Of a DNA stretch of 64,000 nt, positions 38,172 through 45,898 are shown piece by piece. The DNA is from Bacillota bacterium (GTDB lineage: Bacteria; Bacillota; Dehalobacteriia; UBA4068; UBA4997). The notes below the pieces were generated by a model that did not search any database, was not told the DNA's origin, and worked only from the letters and a program-made list of their open reading frames with translations. How positions within the stretch are numbered: the stretch's first letter is position 1; every line of letters starts with the position of its first letter. A program made the translations under genes and the position numbers. The stretch covers positions 66,746 to 130,745 of the forward strand of contig JAFQHN010000015.1 in assembly GCA_017397935.1 (NCBI GenBank), in the 5' to 3' direction.

Positions 38172-38202
38172 CTGTATATTCCATTGTGTTGAATAATGAT
38201 TC

Positions 38203-39279
38203 TTACTGAATGTTGGTTTCTGGGTAGATTCTGGCATCAGGGTTTACAAATCTGTATGCCACCATGGCACCCTGCTCACGGGTAAGAGTATCATTGGGGC
38301 CGAAAGTTCCCTCATCATCATAACCGGAAATAAGGCCCATGGTAAAGGCTTTGAGAACAAAGTCCTTATAGTAACTGCCAATGGTGTCGTAATCTGCAAT
38401 TATGCTGCTTTCAACGGGAGCCGGATTGATTTCACCACGGAGTTCTGCTGTTCTCACCGCAATCAGAGCCATTTCTTGTCTGGTAATAGGAGCATTAAGT
38501 TCATTGTAAGGAAACTCATCCTGAGAAATCATGCCCTCAGAAACAGCAACATCATAGTTGTTGGCGTACCAGGTTTCACCCTGCTCCATCCGGCTCAGTT
38601 TATCATTATAGAGGTGTCTGGTTGCCACAACCAGGAACTGAGCCTTGGTCATGGTGCCGGTAGGATCAAATTCACCCACTCCATTTGCATTGGGAGACTT
38701 GGTTCCTGTAAACATACCAAGGTCAACCATCTCCATAATGGCATCATGGGACCATCTGCCTGCAGAAACATCGGAGAAGGATTTCAGCTCATATACCGGT
38801 GTGGTGGTGCCTTCTTCGATAACAAAGACAAATTTAACCTTGGCCGGCAGGGGCAGATAGCTTCTATCAGAAACCGTACTTACAAACAGATAAGCACCGG
38901 GTTTGGTAAAAGTTCCCTCCTGCATAGGCAGCCATTCACCGTAAGGATTATTGGCAAGAGCATCCAAACTCTTGGCATAGGTGAAAGAATCCGAAAGACC
39001 AGGGAAAAACACGCAGTCGGCTGCATCAATAGTAACATTTCCCTTGCAGCGATAAACATCAACCATGCCAAGTCCGTTCAAACCACCCAAATCAACGGCG
39101 TTTGCCGGCTTAACCTCATCGGCTGTGATTTTAACAAGATAATTATTGGCAGGCATCTGATAAAAGGGATAAATATTATCCTCGATTTCATAAGACTGAG
39201 CTGCAAAAGCAGGACAAGCCATACTCAAAGCAAGGACAAGACTAAAAATAAGGATAATAATGCGTTTTGTTGTTTTCAT
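38203..39279 (-). CDS. S-layer homology (SLH) domain protein
   Basis: A 358-residue secreted cell-wall protein. The signal peptide is cleaved near PAFA-A (residue 27). An unrecognised N-terminal domain of about 140 residues is followed by three SLH modules: FSDVSAGRWSHDAIMEM (about 168-225), the degenerate middle module with YANNYDVAVSEGMI, and YKDFVLKAFTMGLISGYDD to the end. SLH modules bind pyruvylated secondary wall polymers. ATG 39279 has AAGGAAAC upstream. It is monocistronic with its own promoter and terminator. Confidence 0.88.
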   Translation of the reverse strand: MKTTKRIIILIFSLVLALSMACPAFAAQSYEIEDNIYPFYQMPANNYLVKITADEVKPANAVDLGGLNGLGMVDVYRCKGNVTIDAADCVFFPGLSDSFTYAKSLDALANNPYGEWLPMQEGTFTKPGAYLFVSTVSDRSYLPLPAKVKFVFVIEEGTTTPVYELKSFSDVSAGRWSHDAIMEMVDLGMFTGTKSPNANGVGEFDPTGTMTKAQFLVVATRHLYNDKLSRMEQGETWYANNYDVAVSEGMISQDEFPYNELNAPITRQEMALIAVRTAELRGEINPAPVESSIIADYDTIGSYYKDFVLKAFTMGLISGYDDEGTFGPNDTLTREQGAMVAYRFVNPDARIYPETNIQ

Positions 39280-39346
39280 CGTGTTTCCTTCTGATCAACA
39301 TATTGGTGTTTTGCAAAACCACCAAGCAGAAATTGCTATTTGCTAT

Positions 39347-39375
39347 ATTGTACCATGTTTTATTCATGCGAACAA
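39347..39375 (-). promoter_or_regulatory. Promoter of the SLH protein gene
   Basis: Minus strand TTGTTC (39375-39370), a 17-base spacer and TACAAT (39352-39347), about 70 bases before ATG 39279. Confidence 0.6.
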
Positions 39376-39436
39376 GTCCATAAACCCATTTTGTAGGGGA
39401 TTGCCTTATCATATCCAAATACAAAGACGAGCAACA

Positions 39437-39482
39437 GCAAAAGGCCCCGGATACCACAAAAGTGATATTCGGGGCCTTTTGC
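39437..39482 (-). terminator. Terminator of the broken SLH gene
   Basis: GCAAAAGGCCCC and GGGGCCTTTTGC form a perfect 12-bp stem whose arms extend further with mismatches. It lies 17 bases beyond the stop at 39499. Confidence 0.8.
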
Positions 39483-39498
39483 TTACCGGGAATTAAAA

Positions 39499-40710
39499 TT
39501 ACTCAGCCAGGCAGCGCCACAGGAAGGTAACGATTTGACCACGAGTGCAATCGGCATTGGGGCTGAAAGTATCAGCGCTGGTGCCGTTGGTGATACCGTT
39601 CTCAACAGCCCACAGGACTGCATCGGTGTAGTATGCATTGTCAGCAACATCCACGAATGGATTATTGGCAGATACTTCTTCGGCACCCTGAGAGCGCCAC
39701 AGGAAGGTAACGATTTGACCACGGGTGCAATCGGCATTGGGGCTGAAAGTATCAGCGGTGGTACCGTTGGTGATACCGTTTTCAACAGCCCACAGAACTG
39801 CGTCATAGTAGTATGCGTTAGCAGCCACATCGGTGAAAGGCATAGCAACGCTCTGGGGGTCAGGCTCACCGGCAGCACGCCACAGGAAGGTTACAACCTG
39901 TGCTCTGGTGCAAACCGCATCAGGGCCAAAAGAGGTTGCGGTGAGGCCGGTGGTAACGTCGTTCTCCACTGCCCACTTAACAGCGTCGGCATAATAAGCC
40001 TTGCCATCTACGTCACCGAAAGTAATTTCGATATCATCATCCTGCTTTTCAGCTACAAAGGTTGCTTCAACAGTTACTTTGCTGCTGGGCATGGTAAAGG
40101 TGTACTTGCCGTTGGACTTTTCCTTTACGGTGATCTCATTACCCTTGCTGTCGGTAACGGTCAGCTCGTCCAGCTCATAACCCTCATCAGCAGTAACAGT
40201 CAAGGTAACGGTAGCGTTTCTCTTGGCAGATTTGCTGCTGGCCACAACATCACCGTCATCAATATCATCGATCACGATCTGATAAGAAGTGCCGGAGCTG
40301 CTGCCGCCGGAGGATTTTTGGAGATAGTCTAAGTACCATTGCCATTGTCTTTCACAGAGTATCCGGAAGCAACAGAACCGGTGGGATCAGCCATATAAGT
40401 ACCAGAGGTCAATTTGTCCTTGGTAATTACAACATATTCGGTATCGCTGTTCTTTTTGACGATATAACCATCCTTAACTTCGCTGGTTTCATTATCGGAG
40501 TAAGTACCGCCGGTAATTTCCACGGTGTATTCGACGTTATCATCAGGTTGAACAATGGGTTTGTCATCATCATCGCTGGTAATAATGACGCAACCATCGT
40601 TGCCAGTAGCGGTCATAGTGGTTTCGTCGCCCCCGATTGTCAGATTATAAGCGCCGGTAGTTTTGCGAACCACAACGGGTTTAGCAGCCTTAATAGTACT
40701 TTTTTGCTCA
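39499..40710 (-). pseudogene. Broken SLH-domain surface protein gene lacking its 5' end
   Basis: Two adjoining frames encode one surface protein. The 5' part (40673-40329, open upstream to the recombinase stop) has KPVVVRKTTGAYNL and a VEITGGTYSD-type repeat, and stops at TAG after KDNGNGT. The 3' part (about 40326-39499) continues with a KSSGGSSSG linker, an Ig-like or InlB-B-like repeat domain (GYELDELTVTDSKG) and three SLH modules, the last two nearly identical in DNA. If TAG were TAT and the run of five A had six, one frame would read KDNGNGTYTISKKSSGG, so both a nonsense change and a one-base loss lie within 20 bases. No signal peptide or ribosome-binding site survives; a serine recombinase gene abuts the 5' end. 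Confidence 0.75.
39520..39870 (-). repeat. Tandem SLH-module DNA repeat
   Basis: Two successive module-length blocks of about 180 bases are almost identical, sharing GCGCCACAGGAAGGTAACG (39515- and 39693-region) and the downstream ATTGGGGCTGAAAGTATCAG stretch. They encode the second and third SLH modules, ENGITNGT-ADTFSPNADCTRG in each. The first module is related but diverged. Confidence 0.85.
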
Positions 40711-40715
40711 CTTCC

Positions 40716-41321
40716 TTAAACTTGTGCACTGGCCCACTTGGTAAATGTGTGTTGTGCCACGCCCAGCAGTCTGGCCGCTCCTCTGCCAGAGAGTTCTCCA
40801 CGCTTCCATTGGTCATATATCGGCGTGGAATCATCCGGTATTTCCATAGGAGACCGTCCCATGTGAACGCCCCTGGCTTTCGCGGCAGCAATACCTTCGG
40901 CCTGTCTCTGGCGAATAAACTCTCGCTCTGTCTGGGCTACATAGCTAAGCAGTTGCAGGACGATGTCGGCAATAAGCGTTCCTGTAAGATCCCGTCCCTG
41001 TCTGGTATCCAGAAGCGGCATATCCAGTACCACGAGGGCGGCCTTTTTCTCTCTGGTGATAATACGCCATTGTTCCAATATTTCTTCATAGTTGCGGCCC
41101 AGCCGGTCAATGCTTTTAATAACAAAGGTGTCACCCAGTTTTAGTTTTCTGATAAGCCGCTTATATTGGGGGCGATCGAAGTCCTTGCCGGACTGCTTGT
41201 CCATAAATATGTCACTGTCTTTAATACCAAATTCGTGCATAGCCAACCGCTGACGGTCTTCGTTTTGCTCCTTGGTGGATACGCGGATATAGCCGTAAAG
41301 ATTTCCTGTGGTTTCGTTCAT
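40716..41321 (-). CDS. Serine recombinase (resolvase/DNA invertase family)
   Basis: A 201-residue small serine recombinase. The catalytic Ser is in GYIRVSTKEQN (about residue 14), with arginines in the DRQRLA, SIDRLGRN and TEREFIRQRQ motifs. A C-terminal helix-turn-helix reads GRGAARLLGVAQHTFTKW. This domain order and size match resolvases and invertases of the Tn3/Hin type. ATG 41321 has AAGGAGGAAA upstream. Its stop is in the same frame as, and nine codons before, the remains of the broken SLH gene, so the recombinase seems to have replaced that gene's start. No transposase accompanies it. Confidence 0.9.
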   Translation of the reverse strand: MNETTGNLYGYIRVSTKEQNEDRQRLAMHEFGIKDSDIFMDKQSGKDFDRPQYKRLIRKLKLGDTFVIKSIDRLGRNYEEILEQWRIITREKKAALVVLDMPLLDTRQGRDLTGTLIADIVLQLLSYVAQTEREFIRQRQAEGIAAAKARGVHMGRSPMEIPDDSTPIYDQWKRGELSGRGAARLLGVAQHTFTKWASAQV

Positions 41322-41420
41322 AACAGTTTCCTCCTTTTGATATGTACTTATATACTTAAAGTTTATAGGAAACATTGATATACAACTAAGTTTTTGCAAT
41401 CAAACTTATTTTAATACCCC
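41322..41420 (-). promoter_or_regulatory. AT-rich upstream region of the recombinase, possible recombination site
   Basis: The block contains TTGATAT twice (41337 and 41378 region) and other short palindromic pieces (CTTATATACTTAAAG). Small serine recombinases usually bind such sites next to their own gene. I cannot define subsites with confidence. Confidence 0.3.
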
Positions 41421-41493
41421 AAATAATTAAAGGACACCCTACTCAACATATACAGGCCAAGTTGCGGTATCCTACAAGAAACGTAGATAATAA

Positions 41494-41750
41494 CATGAAT
41501 ATAGTTCAATCCTCTACATCTGTTGTCCATATTGCAGTAATCGCAGAGTTCTGGATTGAGAACGATCCGGATATTCACAATGTGGCTAAGATTGATGGAA
41601 CTGGTTATGATACCTCGGAAGATGCATTTATGGCCACAGCATACGAAGACACTATATAACGGCGTTGGTAATGACTGTATCAAGGCTGCAACTGAACATG
41701 AAGGCAGTGCCGCATCATATATTACTATAAGCGAATCCTACGCAAAATAA
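41494..41750 (+). pseudogene. Frameshifted remnant of an unrecognised gene
   Basis: From ATG 41495 the frame reads VVHIAVIAEFWIENDP and GYDTSEDAFMATAYEDT to a stop at 41659. A second frame continues without a gap of sense as LYNGVGNDCIKAATEHEGS to ISESYAK and stop 41750. The join is at GAAGACACTATATAAC, so one base has been gained or two lost. There is no clear ribosome-binding site. A good terminator follows at 41785-41825, as expected of a former gene end. I do not recognise the family. Confidence 0.5.
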
Positions 41751-41784
41751 GAAACCGCTATTCATACATACCGCAACAAACGCA

Positions 41785-41825
41785 AAGCTCACCGGGACTC
41801 ATTATAAGTCTCGGTGAGCTTTTAT
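41785..41825 (+). terminator. Terminator after the frameshifted remnant
   Basis: AAAGCTCACCGGGACT and AGTCTCGGTGAGCTTT form a near-perfect 16-bp stem followed by TTATCAT. It serves plus-strand transcription. Confidence 0.8.
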
Positions 41826-42300
41826 CATAAAGAGAACAATGTAAACTTTGATTCCTTAATAGTCGACAGCCTACTGCATAGACAGAGTGAGTATCGAAAA
41901 CACAGTTGTCATCCAGCGTTCCGATGTGCCGTTCCAGCGAGATCCTTCAACGCATGAAATGCTGTGGGATGCTTCATCACACTATTCTAAGAACGACAAT
42001 AACTGCTCGAATAAGAAAAAAACTTATATACAACTCGGCAAGAAAATTTAATATTGTACCAATAGACATAATTGCAGATACTGTTTACATACAGAATCAA
42101 AAATCAAGTATATTCATTTCTACAACAAACATAAATAGCTTATCATCTGTTATACAGACAACAGACTATTTTTACATACAAAAAATCCATCACAGCCGAA
42201 GCTTTAACAGGTTATAGTGAATATACGCGAAATCAAATTGCTGATCTCTTAAATGCCACGGCCATATTCATTAAACAGAATCTATAAATCCAACCTAATA
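41826..42300. other. AT-rich remnant DNA without an intact gene
   Basis: A 55-codon plus-strand frame from GTG 41887 to 42051 reads SIENTVVIQRSDVPFQRD and THEMLWDASSHYSKND, which looks protein-like but has no recognised family. A separate stretch near 42183-42288 reads AEALTGYSEYTRNQIADLL, which resembles part of a helix-turn-helix. These look like scraps of degraded mobile or acquired genes. Confidence 0.4.
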
Positions 42301-42948
42301 CTATTTTTCCATAACCTTCTGTTGCTTCTTATATCGACCTGCAACTCTTGAAATATACGGATTATCCTTTATGAAATATCGCCACAAGTAATCTTTACAT
42401 TCATCCGCGTAATCAATGTTAATCCTCGGAGACACCATAATATCGGTCTTATCTATGTGTTGCAGCGGTTCAATATATAATTCTGACTTACATAAATCAT
42501 ATCCATAGTGTTCTATGGTTATACCCATTGATTTACATAGTTTACCCGGTCCGTTGCATAATTCAACACGATCAACAATATTTCTACGCTGCCGCATCAA
42601 TTCAATTCCATCCACCGGTTCAAGCGCACGAATCAACACGACTTCTGGCTTATCACATATATTTACTACAACATTAAAGCATAAGTGCATTCCATATATA
42701 GCATAAATATATGCATATCCGCCTAAACCAAATTGAATTTCTGTTCGCTTGGTTCGCTTATTCAAGTAAGAATGTGCACCTTTGTCATGTGGACCAATGT
42801 ATGACTCCACTTCCACAATAATTCCGGATGTAACCCCTTGGCTTGAATTATGCACCAACAGTTTACCCAGTAATTCCGGCGCAACCGTATTGGCATCTCT
42901 TAAATAGAAATCCCGCATAATAGGCGCTATTTTTGTATTCGTTTGCAT
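42301..42948 (-). CDS. 3-methyladenine DNA glycosylase (AAG/MPG family)
   Basis: A 215-residue DNA-3-methyladenine glycosylase that removes alkylated or deaminated purines. Family blocks are APELLGKLLVH, the catalytic-Glu block GIIVEVESYIGPHDKGAHSY, RTEIQFGLGGYAYIYAIYGMHLCFNVV and the NGPGKLCKSMGI site. ATG 42948 with GGAGG upstream overlaps the oxidoreductase gene by 22 bases. The gene is AT-rich relative to the core genome around it, and belongs to a three-gene cassette. Confidence 0.92.
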   Translation of the reverse strand: MQTNTKIAPIMRDFYLRDANTVAPELLGKLLVHNSSQGVTSGIIVEVESYIGPHDKGAHSYLNKRTKRTEIQFGLGGYAYIYAIYGMHLCFNVVVNICDKPEVVLIRALEPVDGIELMRQRRNIVDRVELCNGPGKLCKSMGITIEHYGYDLCKSELYIEPLQHIDKTDIMVSPRINIDYADECKDYLWRYFIKDNPYISRVAGRYKKQQKVMEK

Positions 42949-44315
42949 ATTTCCTCCGCAGCAATCAAACTCGTAGCAGCAGAATGGACGATTCCCTGAC
43001 TAAGTCCAGCTCCATCACCGACAGCAAACCATCCAGTATTAGATGTTTCCATATTGGAATCAACTTTAACAGAATCCATAAACCATTCCAACGCAGGAGC
43101 GTATACCAAACTATCCTCGCTCAAAATACCCGGCACAATTTTACTTAAACGCAACACAAAATCAGAAATATGTGTTCCGGCAGCATCAAAAGAGTCTAAT
43201 ATTCCCCTGATATTGCCTGTTTTGCTCCTGACCTTAGTAGGAATGTCATCTTTCGTTTGGCATCTTTCAGGATGTAAAAAATCTGAGAGTTTTTGCACTA
43301 CAACTCCATTTGAATTCACCAAAGAAAACTGTTTAAGAACTTCACATATATCCTGACTGTCTTTTTCGGTGGAAACAAGAATATTGAAATTCCCTTTTGA
43401 TGACTGTTGCTCAAACACAACCTGATTTTTTACTGTAAACCGCGTGTGTCCACCGACAATAGGAAATCCCATATAGTTTGTACATACGATGTCCCCATGA
43501 CGGCAAAAACAATGTGTTTTAACTTTTCTACTACCGTAATGAGCCCAAATTTTAGGGTCAAAAGAGTATTCAAACAACTCTTTTATTGCCTCATGCGATG
43601 TTTCAAGGCGAATACCCAAATATGTACTTTCTTTTTTCAGTTCAATTCCATTTTCTGCAAACAGGGCCTTCAACCAACCGCTTCCGGTCTTTCCGACAGC
43701 AAAAATCACATTTGATGCTGAGAAAGATTCACCACTGTTTGAATCCAGAATAGACTCACCATTCAAGCCGGTATTCACCTGCTCAATTTCACAATTTAGC
43801 TTTAAGAAAACACGGGGACTTTTACAAATAGTATTGGCAAATCGTGTGGTAATGTGGTGTAAATTCTCTGTACCCATATGCAAAACATTATAATGCTTGA
43901 TTTCCAATCCTTCTTTTTTGCACAAGGATTGCCACCGTTGTTGCTCATCAATGGTTATATCAGGACTTTGCTCTGACTTACCATCGTGTTTTCTCAAAGT
44001 TTCAACAATTATGTTTTTTAACTCATCTCTCTTTTTTTCACTCAGATTTGAGATAGTATCAAGTTTGCCGCCAGAGTGAAGATCTAACACCAATTTACCA
44101 TCTGAAAACAATCCTCCACCGCCGACACCGCACAATACATTACAGCGCTCTTTATCCGTACATACACAACAATTTCCATAGCACTTACGCTCTTGAGCTG
44201 CTTTTCCCTTATCAATTAAAAGAATAGTCGCACACTCCGAATGCTCTAAAATATAATGTGCAGCAAAAAGGCCTGCCGGACCTGCACCTATAATTGCAAC
44301 ATCATAATTTTTCAT
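42927..44315 (-). CDS. FAD-dependent oxidoreductase (uncharacterised dehydrogenase family)
   Basis: A 462-residue flavoprotein. The N-terminal dinucleotide-binding site is DVAIIGAGPAGLFAAHY and ends with the acidic LLIDKGK strand. A Cys-rich segment KCYGNCCVCTDKERC follows, then GVGGGGLFSDGKL, and the C-terminal FAD site is WFAVGDGAGLSQGIVHSAA. It resembles the large uncharacterised FAD-dependent dehydrogenase family (BaiN- or HI0933-like relatives). The electron donor and substrate are unknown. ATG 44315 is chosen over a TTG at 44330 that follows the previous stop directly. It lies between the dUTPase-like gene and the DNA glycosylase gene. Confidence 0.8.
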   Translation of the reverse strand: MKNYDVAIIGAGPAGLFAAHYILEHSECATILLIDKGKAAQERKCYGNCCVCTDKERCNVLCGVGGGGLFSDGKLVLDLHSGGKLDTISNLSEKKRDELKNIIVETLRKHDGKSEQSPDITIDEQQRWQSLCKKEGLEIKHYNVLHMGTENLHHITTRFANTICKSPRVFLKLNCEIEQVNTGLNGESILDSNSGESFSASNVIFAVGKTGSGWLKALFAENGIELKKESTYLGIRLETSHEAIKELFEYSFDPKIWAHYGSRKVKTHCFCRHGDIVCTNYMGFPIVGGHTRFTVKNQVVFEQQSSKGNFNILVSTEKDSQDICEVLKQFSLVNSNGVVVQKLSDFLHPERCQTKDDIPTKVRSKTGNIRGILDSFDAAGTHISDFVLRLSKIVPGILSEDSLVYAPALEWFMDSVKVDSNMETSNTGWFAVGDGAGLSQGIVHSAATSLIAAEEICKRIQK

Positions 44316-44330
44316 AATATTATCACTCAA

Positions 44331-45143
44331 TTATTTCTCTGAATTTTCATCCGGCTGAGATACCTGCTCATTTAGATTCAATTCATAGTATTGTCCGTCT
44401 ATACAAATGGTGAGAATATCTTTTTGTGTATCAACAAAAAACTCGGGGGATGAAGACTCTTTCTCCATATCATCGAACAGTCCACCTATGCTTGGCATAC
44501 CAATAAGGAGGGCAAATAAAACAGTTAATACAGCAATAACAACAGTAATAAATGTGAGTACATTGGGCAAAAAACTGTTAAAACGCTCTTTTCGTTTCTC
44601 AAGCTCTTGTTTTAGCTCAAATACCGCCCCTACCTTTACCTCTTTGCAATAATCACCTAAATTATTGAGACCTTGATATTTACCTGTATAAAGTTGCTCA
44701 GACTCCAAAGGTTTGCTTAGCTCTGTAAAAACAATGTTTAAGATATGCTCTCCGCGCTCAATTTTAACAGGTTGGTTTGACAAGTTATGTAGAAGTGCAA
44801 CTGTCTTTCCTCTATATCCAGGATCGTATGGAGGCTGTGCAGCCAACATAACACCGGATTTTATCAGGCCAAAAGAAAGCGAAATTGATGCAGTTAAATC
44901 TAACGGCATATTCACGATTTCTTCCGTCATAACATAGCATATTGAATTGGGAGGAATTTTCAAAATATCGCCTTTACCCAAAGTTGAAATGTGAACAGTA
45001 TCGCCATCTTTTTTTCGATAGAAATAATACTGCTCACCCATTCTTAAATCATAACTACATGTCTGAATATTTTCAGGGCGATAACCCTCAATCAAATTTT
45101 CATTCTCGCAGCGATATGCAATATCATTCCTGCATAATACCAT
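44331..45143 (-). CDS. Membrane-anchored dUTPase/dCTP-deaminase-like protein
   Basis: A 270-residue protein. Residues about 1-165 match the trimeric dUTPase/dCTP-deaminase fold: QTCSYDLRMG, TEEIVNMPLDLTASIS, SFGLIKSGV in place of motif 2, and YDPGYRGKT, where the Asp of dUTPase motif 3 is kept. The Glu that dCTP deaminases use in the next strand is absent (VALLHN). A basic/coiled stretch (ELKQELEKRKERF) leads to one strong membrane helix at about 190-215 (NVLTFITVVIAVLTVLFALL), then a short acidic tail. Normal members of the family are soluble. GAGGAAATAAGG precedes ATG 45143. It is the first gene of the cassette. Confidence 0.75.
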   Translation of the reverse strand: MVLCRNDIAYRCENENLIEGYRPENIQTCSYDLRMGEQYYFYRKKDGDTVHISTLGKGDILKIPPNSICYVMTEEIVNMPLDLTASISLSFGLIKSGVMLAAQPPYDPGYRGKTVALLHNLSNQPVKIERGEHILNIVFTELSKPLESEQLYTGKYQGLNNLGDYCKEVKVGAVFELKQELEKRKERFNSFLPNVLTFITVVIAVLTVLFALLIGMPSIGGLFDDMEKESSSPEFFVDTQKDILTICIDGQYYELNLNEQVSQPDENSEK

Positions 45144-45378
45144 ACCTTATTTCCTCAATACACATCGATTATTGTTTTTATACTCATTAACTGTATTATT
45201 CATAATAAATATACCAAATATATGGTTTTCACAATGATAGTACCACAATTTCTATGATATTGCAATAATCATATTGATAAAATCATTCAGTTTTTATGAA
45301 GGAGCATAATACATATAGGACAATGAAATAAATGGTTCTGGCAATCATCAAACCATCCTTATCAAAGCACAATTATCC
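45144..45378. other. AT-rich intergenic gap
   Basis: No gene is seen. On the minus strand this holds the unmarked promoter of the cassette, and it receives transcripts leaving cobO at 45379 only if they pass beyond the end of that gene. I see no clear terminator hairpin. Confidence 0.5.
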
Positions 45379-45897
45379 TCAGAACTCTATCCCTTTTCTT
45401 GCTGGAATACCACGGTTATAAGGATGCTTAATTTTATGCACTTCACTCACATAGTCAGCGATTGCCAACAATGCCTCCGATGGATTTCTCCCTGTAAGCA
45501 CCACCTCTAAGTTTGTTGGCTTATTATGCAGAAAATCCAAAACTGCACTTTCATCAACCGCATCATGGTTGCAGGCCGAAATAATTTCGTCCATTACCAA
45601 CAGGTCTGCATCCCCGGCTAAAACAAACAGCTCGGCAAGAAATTTTGTATAATCCTCACCAACCTGCGCCCTTTGAGTATCATCCATACAGCGCCAGAAG
45701 CCTATAATCGTTTTACAATGCACAACCTTAATATTCTCTACATCTCTTATAACATTGATTTCCGAGGAACTGCCATCCTTAAAAAACTGAGTAAACACAA
45801 CCTTTTTGCCGGCACCGGCAGCCCGAACAGCCAAACCAACCGCTGCTGTGGTCTTTCCCTTGCCGTCACCGCAATAAATGTGAATCATTCCCGACAT
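45379..45897 (-). CDS. cobO: Cob(I)alamin adenosyltransferase (CobO/BtuR type)
   Basis: A 172-residue P-loop corrinoid adenosyltransferase that attaches the 5'-deoxyadenosyl group of ATP to Co(I) corrinoids. The P-loop is GDGKGKTTAAVG, with DLLVMDEIISACNHD as the Walker-B-like part and VLTGRNPSEALLAIADYVSE near the end. It is the last gene of the cobalamin operon, one base after cobyric acid synthase. Confidence 0.93.
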   Translation of the reverse strand: MSGMIHIYCGDGKGKTTAAVGLAVRAAGAGKKVVFTQFFKDGSSSEINVIRDVENIKVVHCKTIIGFWRCMDDTQRAQVGEDYTKFLAELFVLAGDADLLVMDEIISACNHDAVDESAVLDFLHNKPTNLEVVLTGRNPSEALLAIADYVSEVHKIKHPYNRGIPARKGIEF

Positions 45898-45898
45898 C

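Noticed and set aside
39520-39870. Possible CRISPR or other array because of near-identical blocks
   Set aside because: The units are about 180 bases, in frame and encode SLH modules. No short direct repeats with unique spacers are present in the window.
42927-44330. TTG start of the FAD oxidoreductase directly after the previous stop
   Set aside because: It has no ribosome-binding site, and ATG 44315 begins directly at the conserved nucleotide-binding strand.
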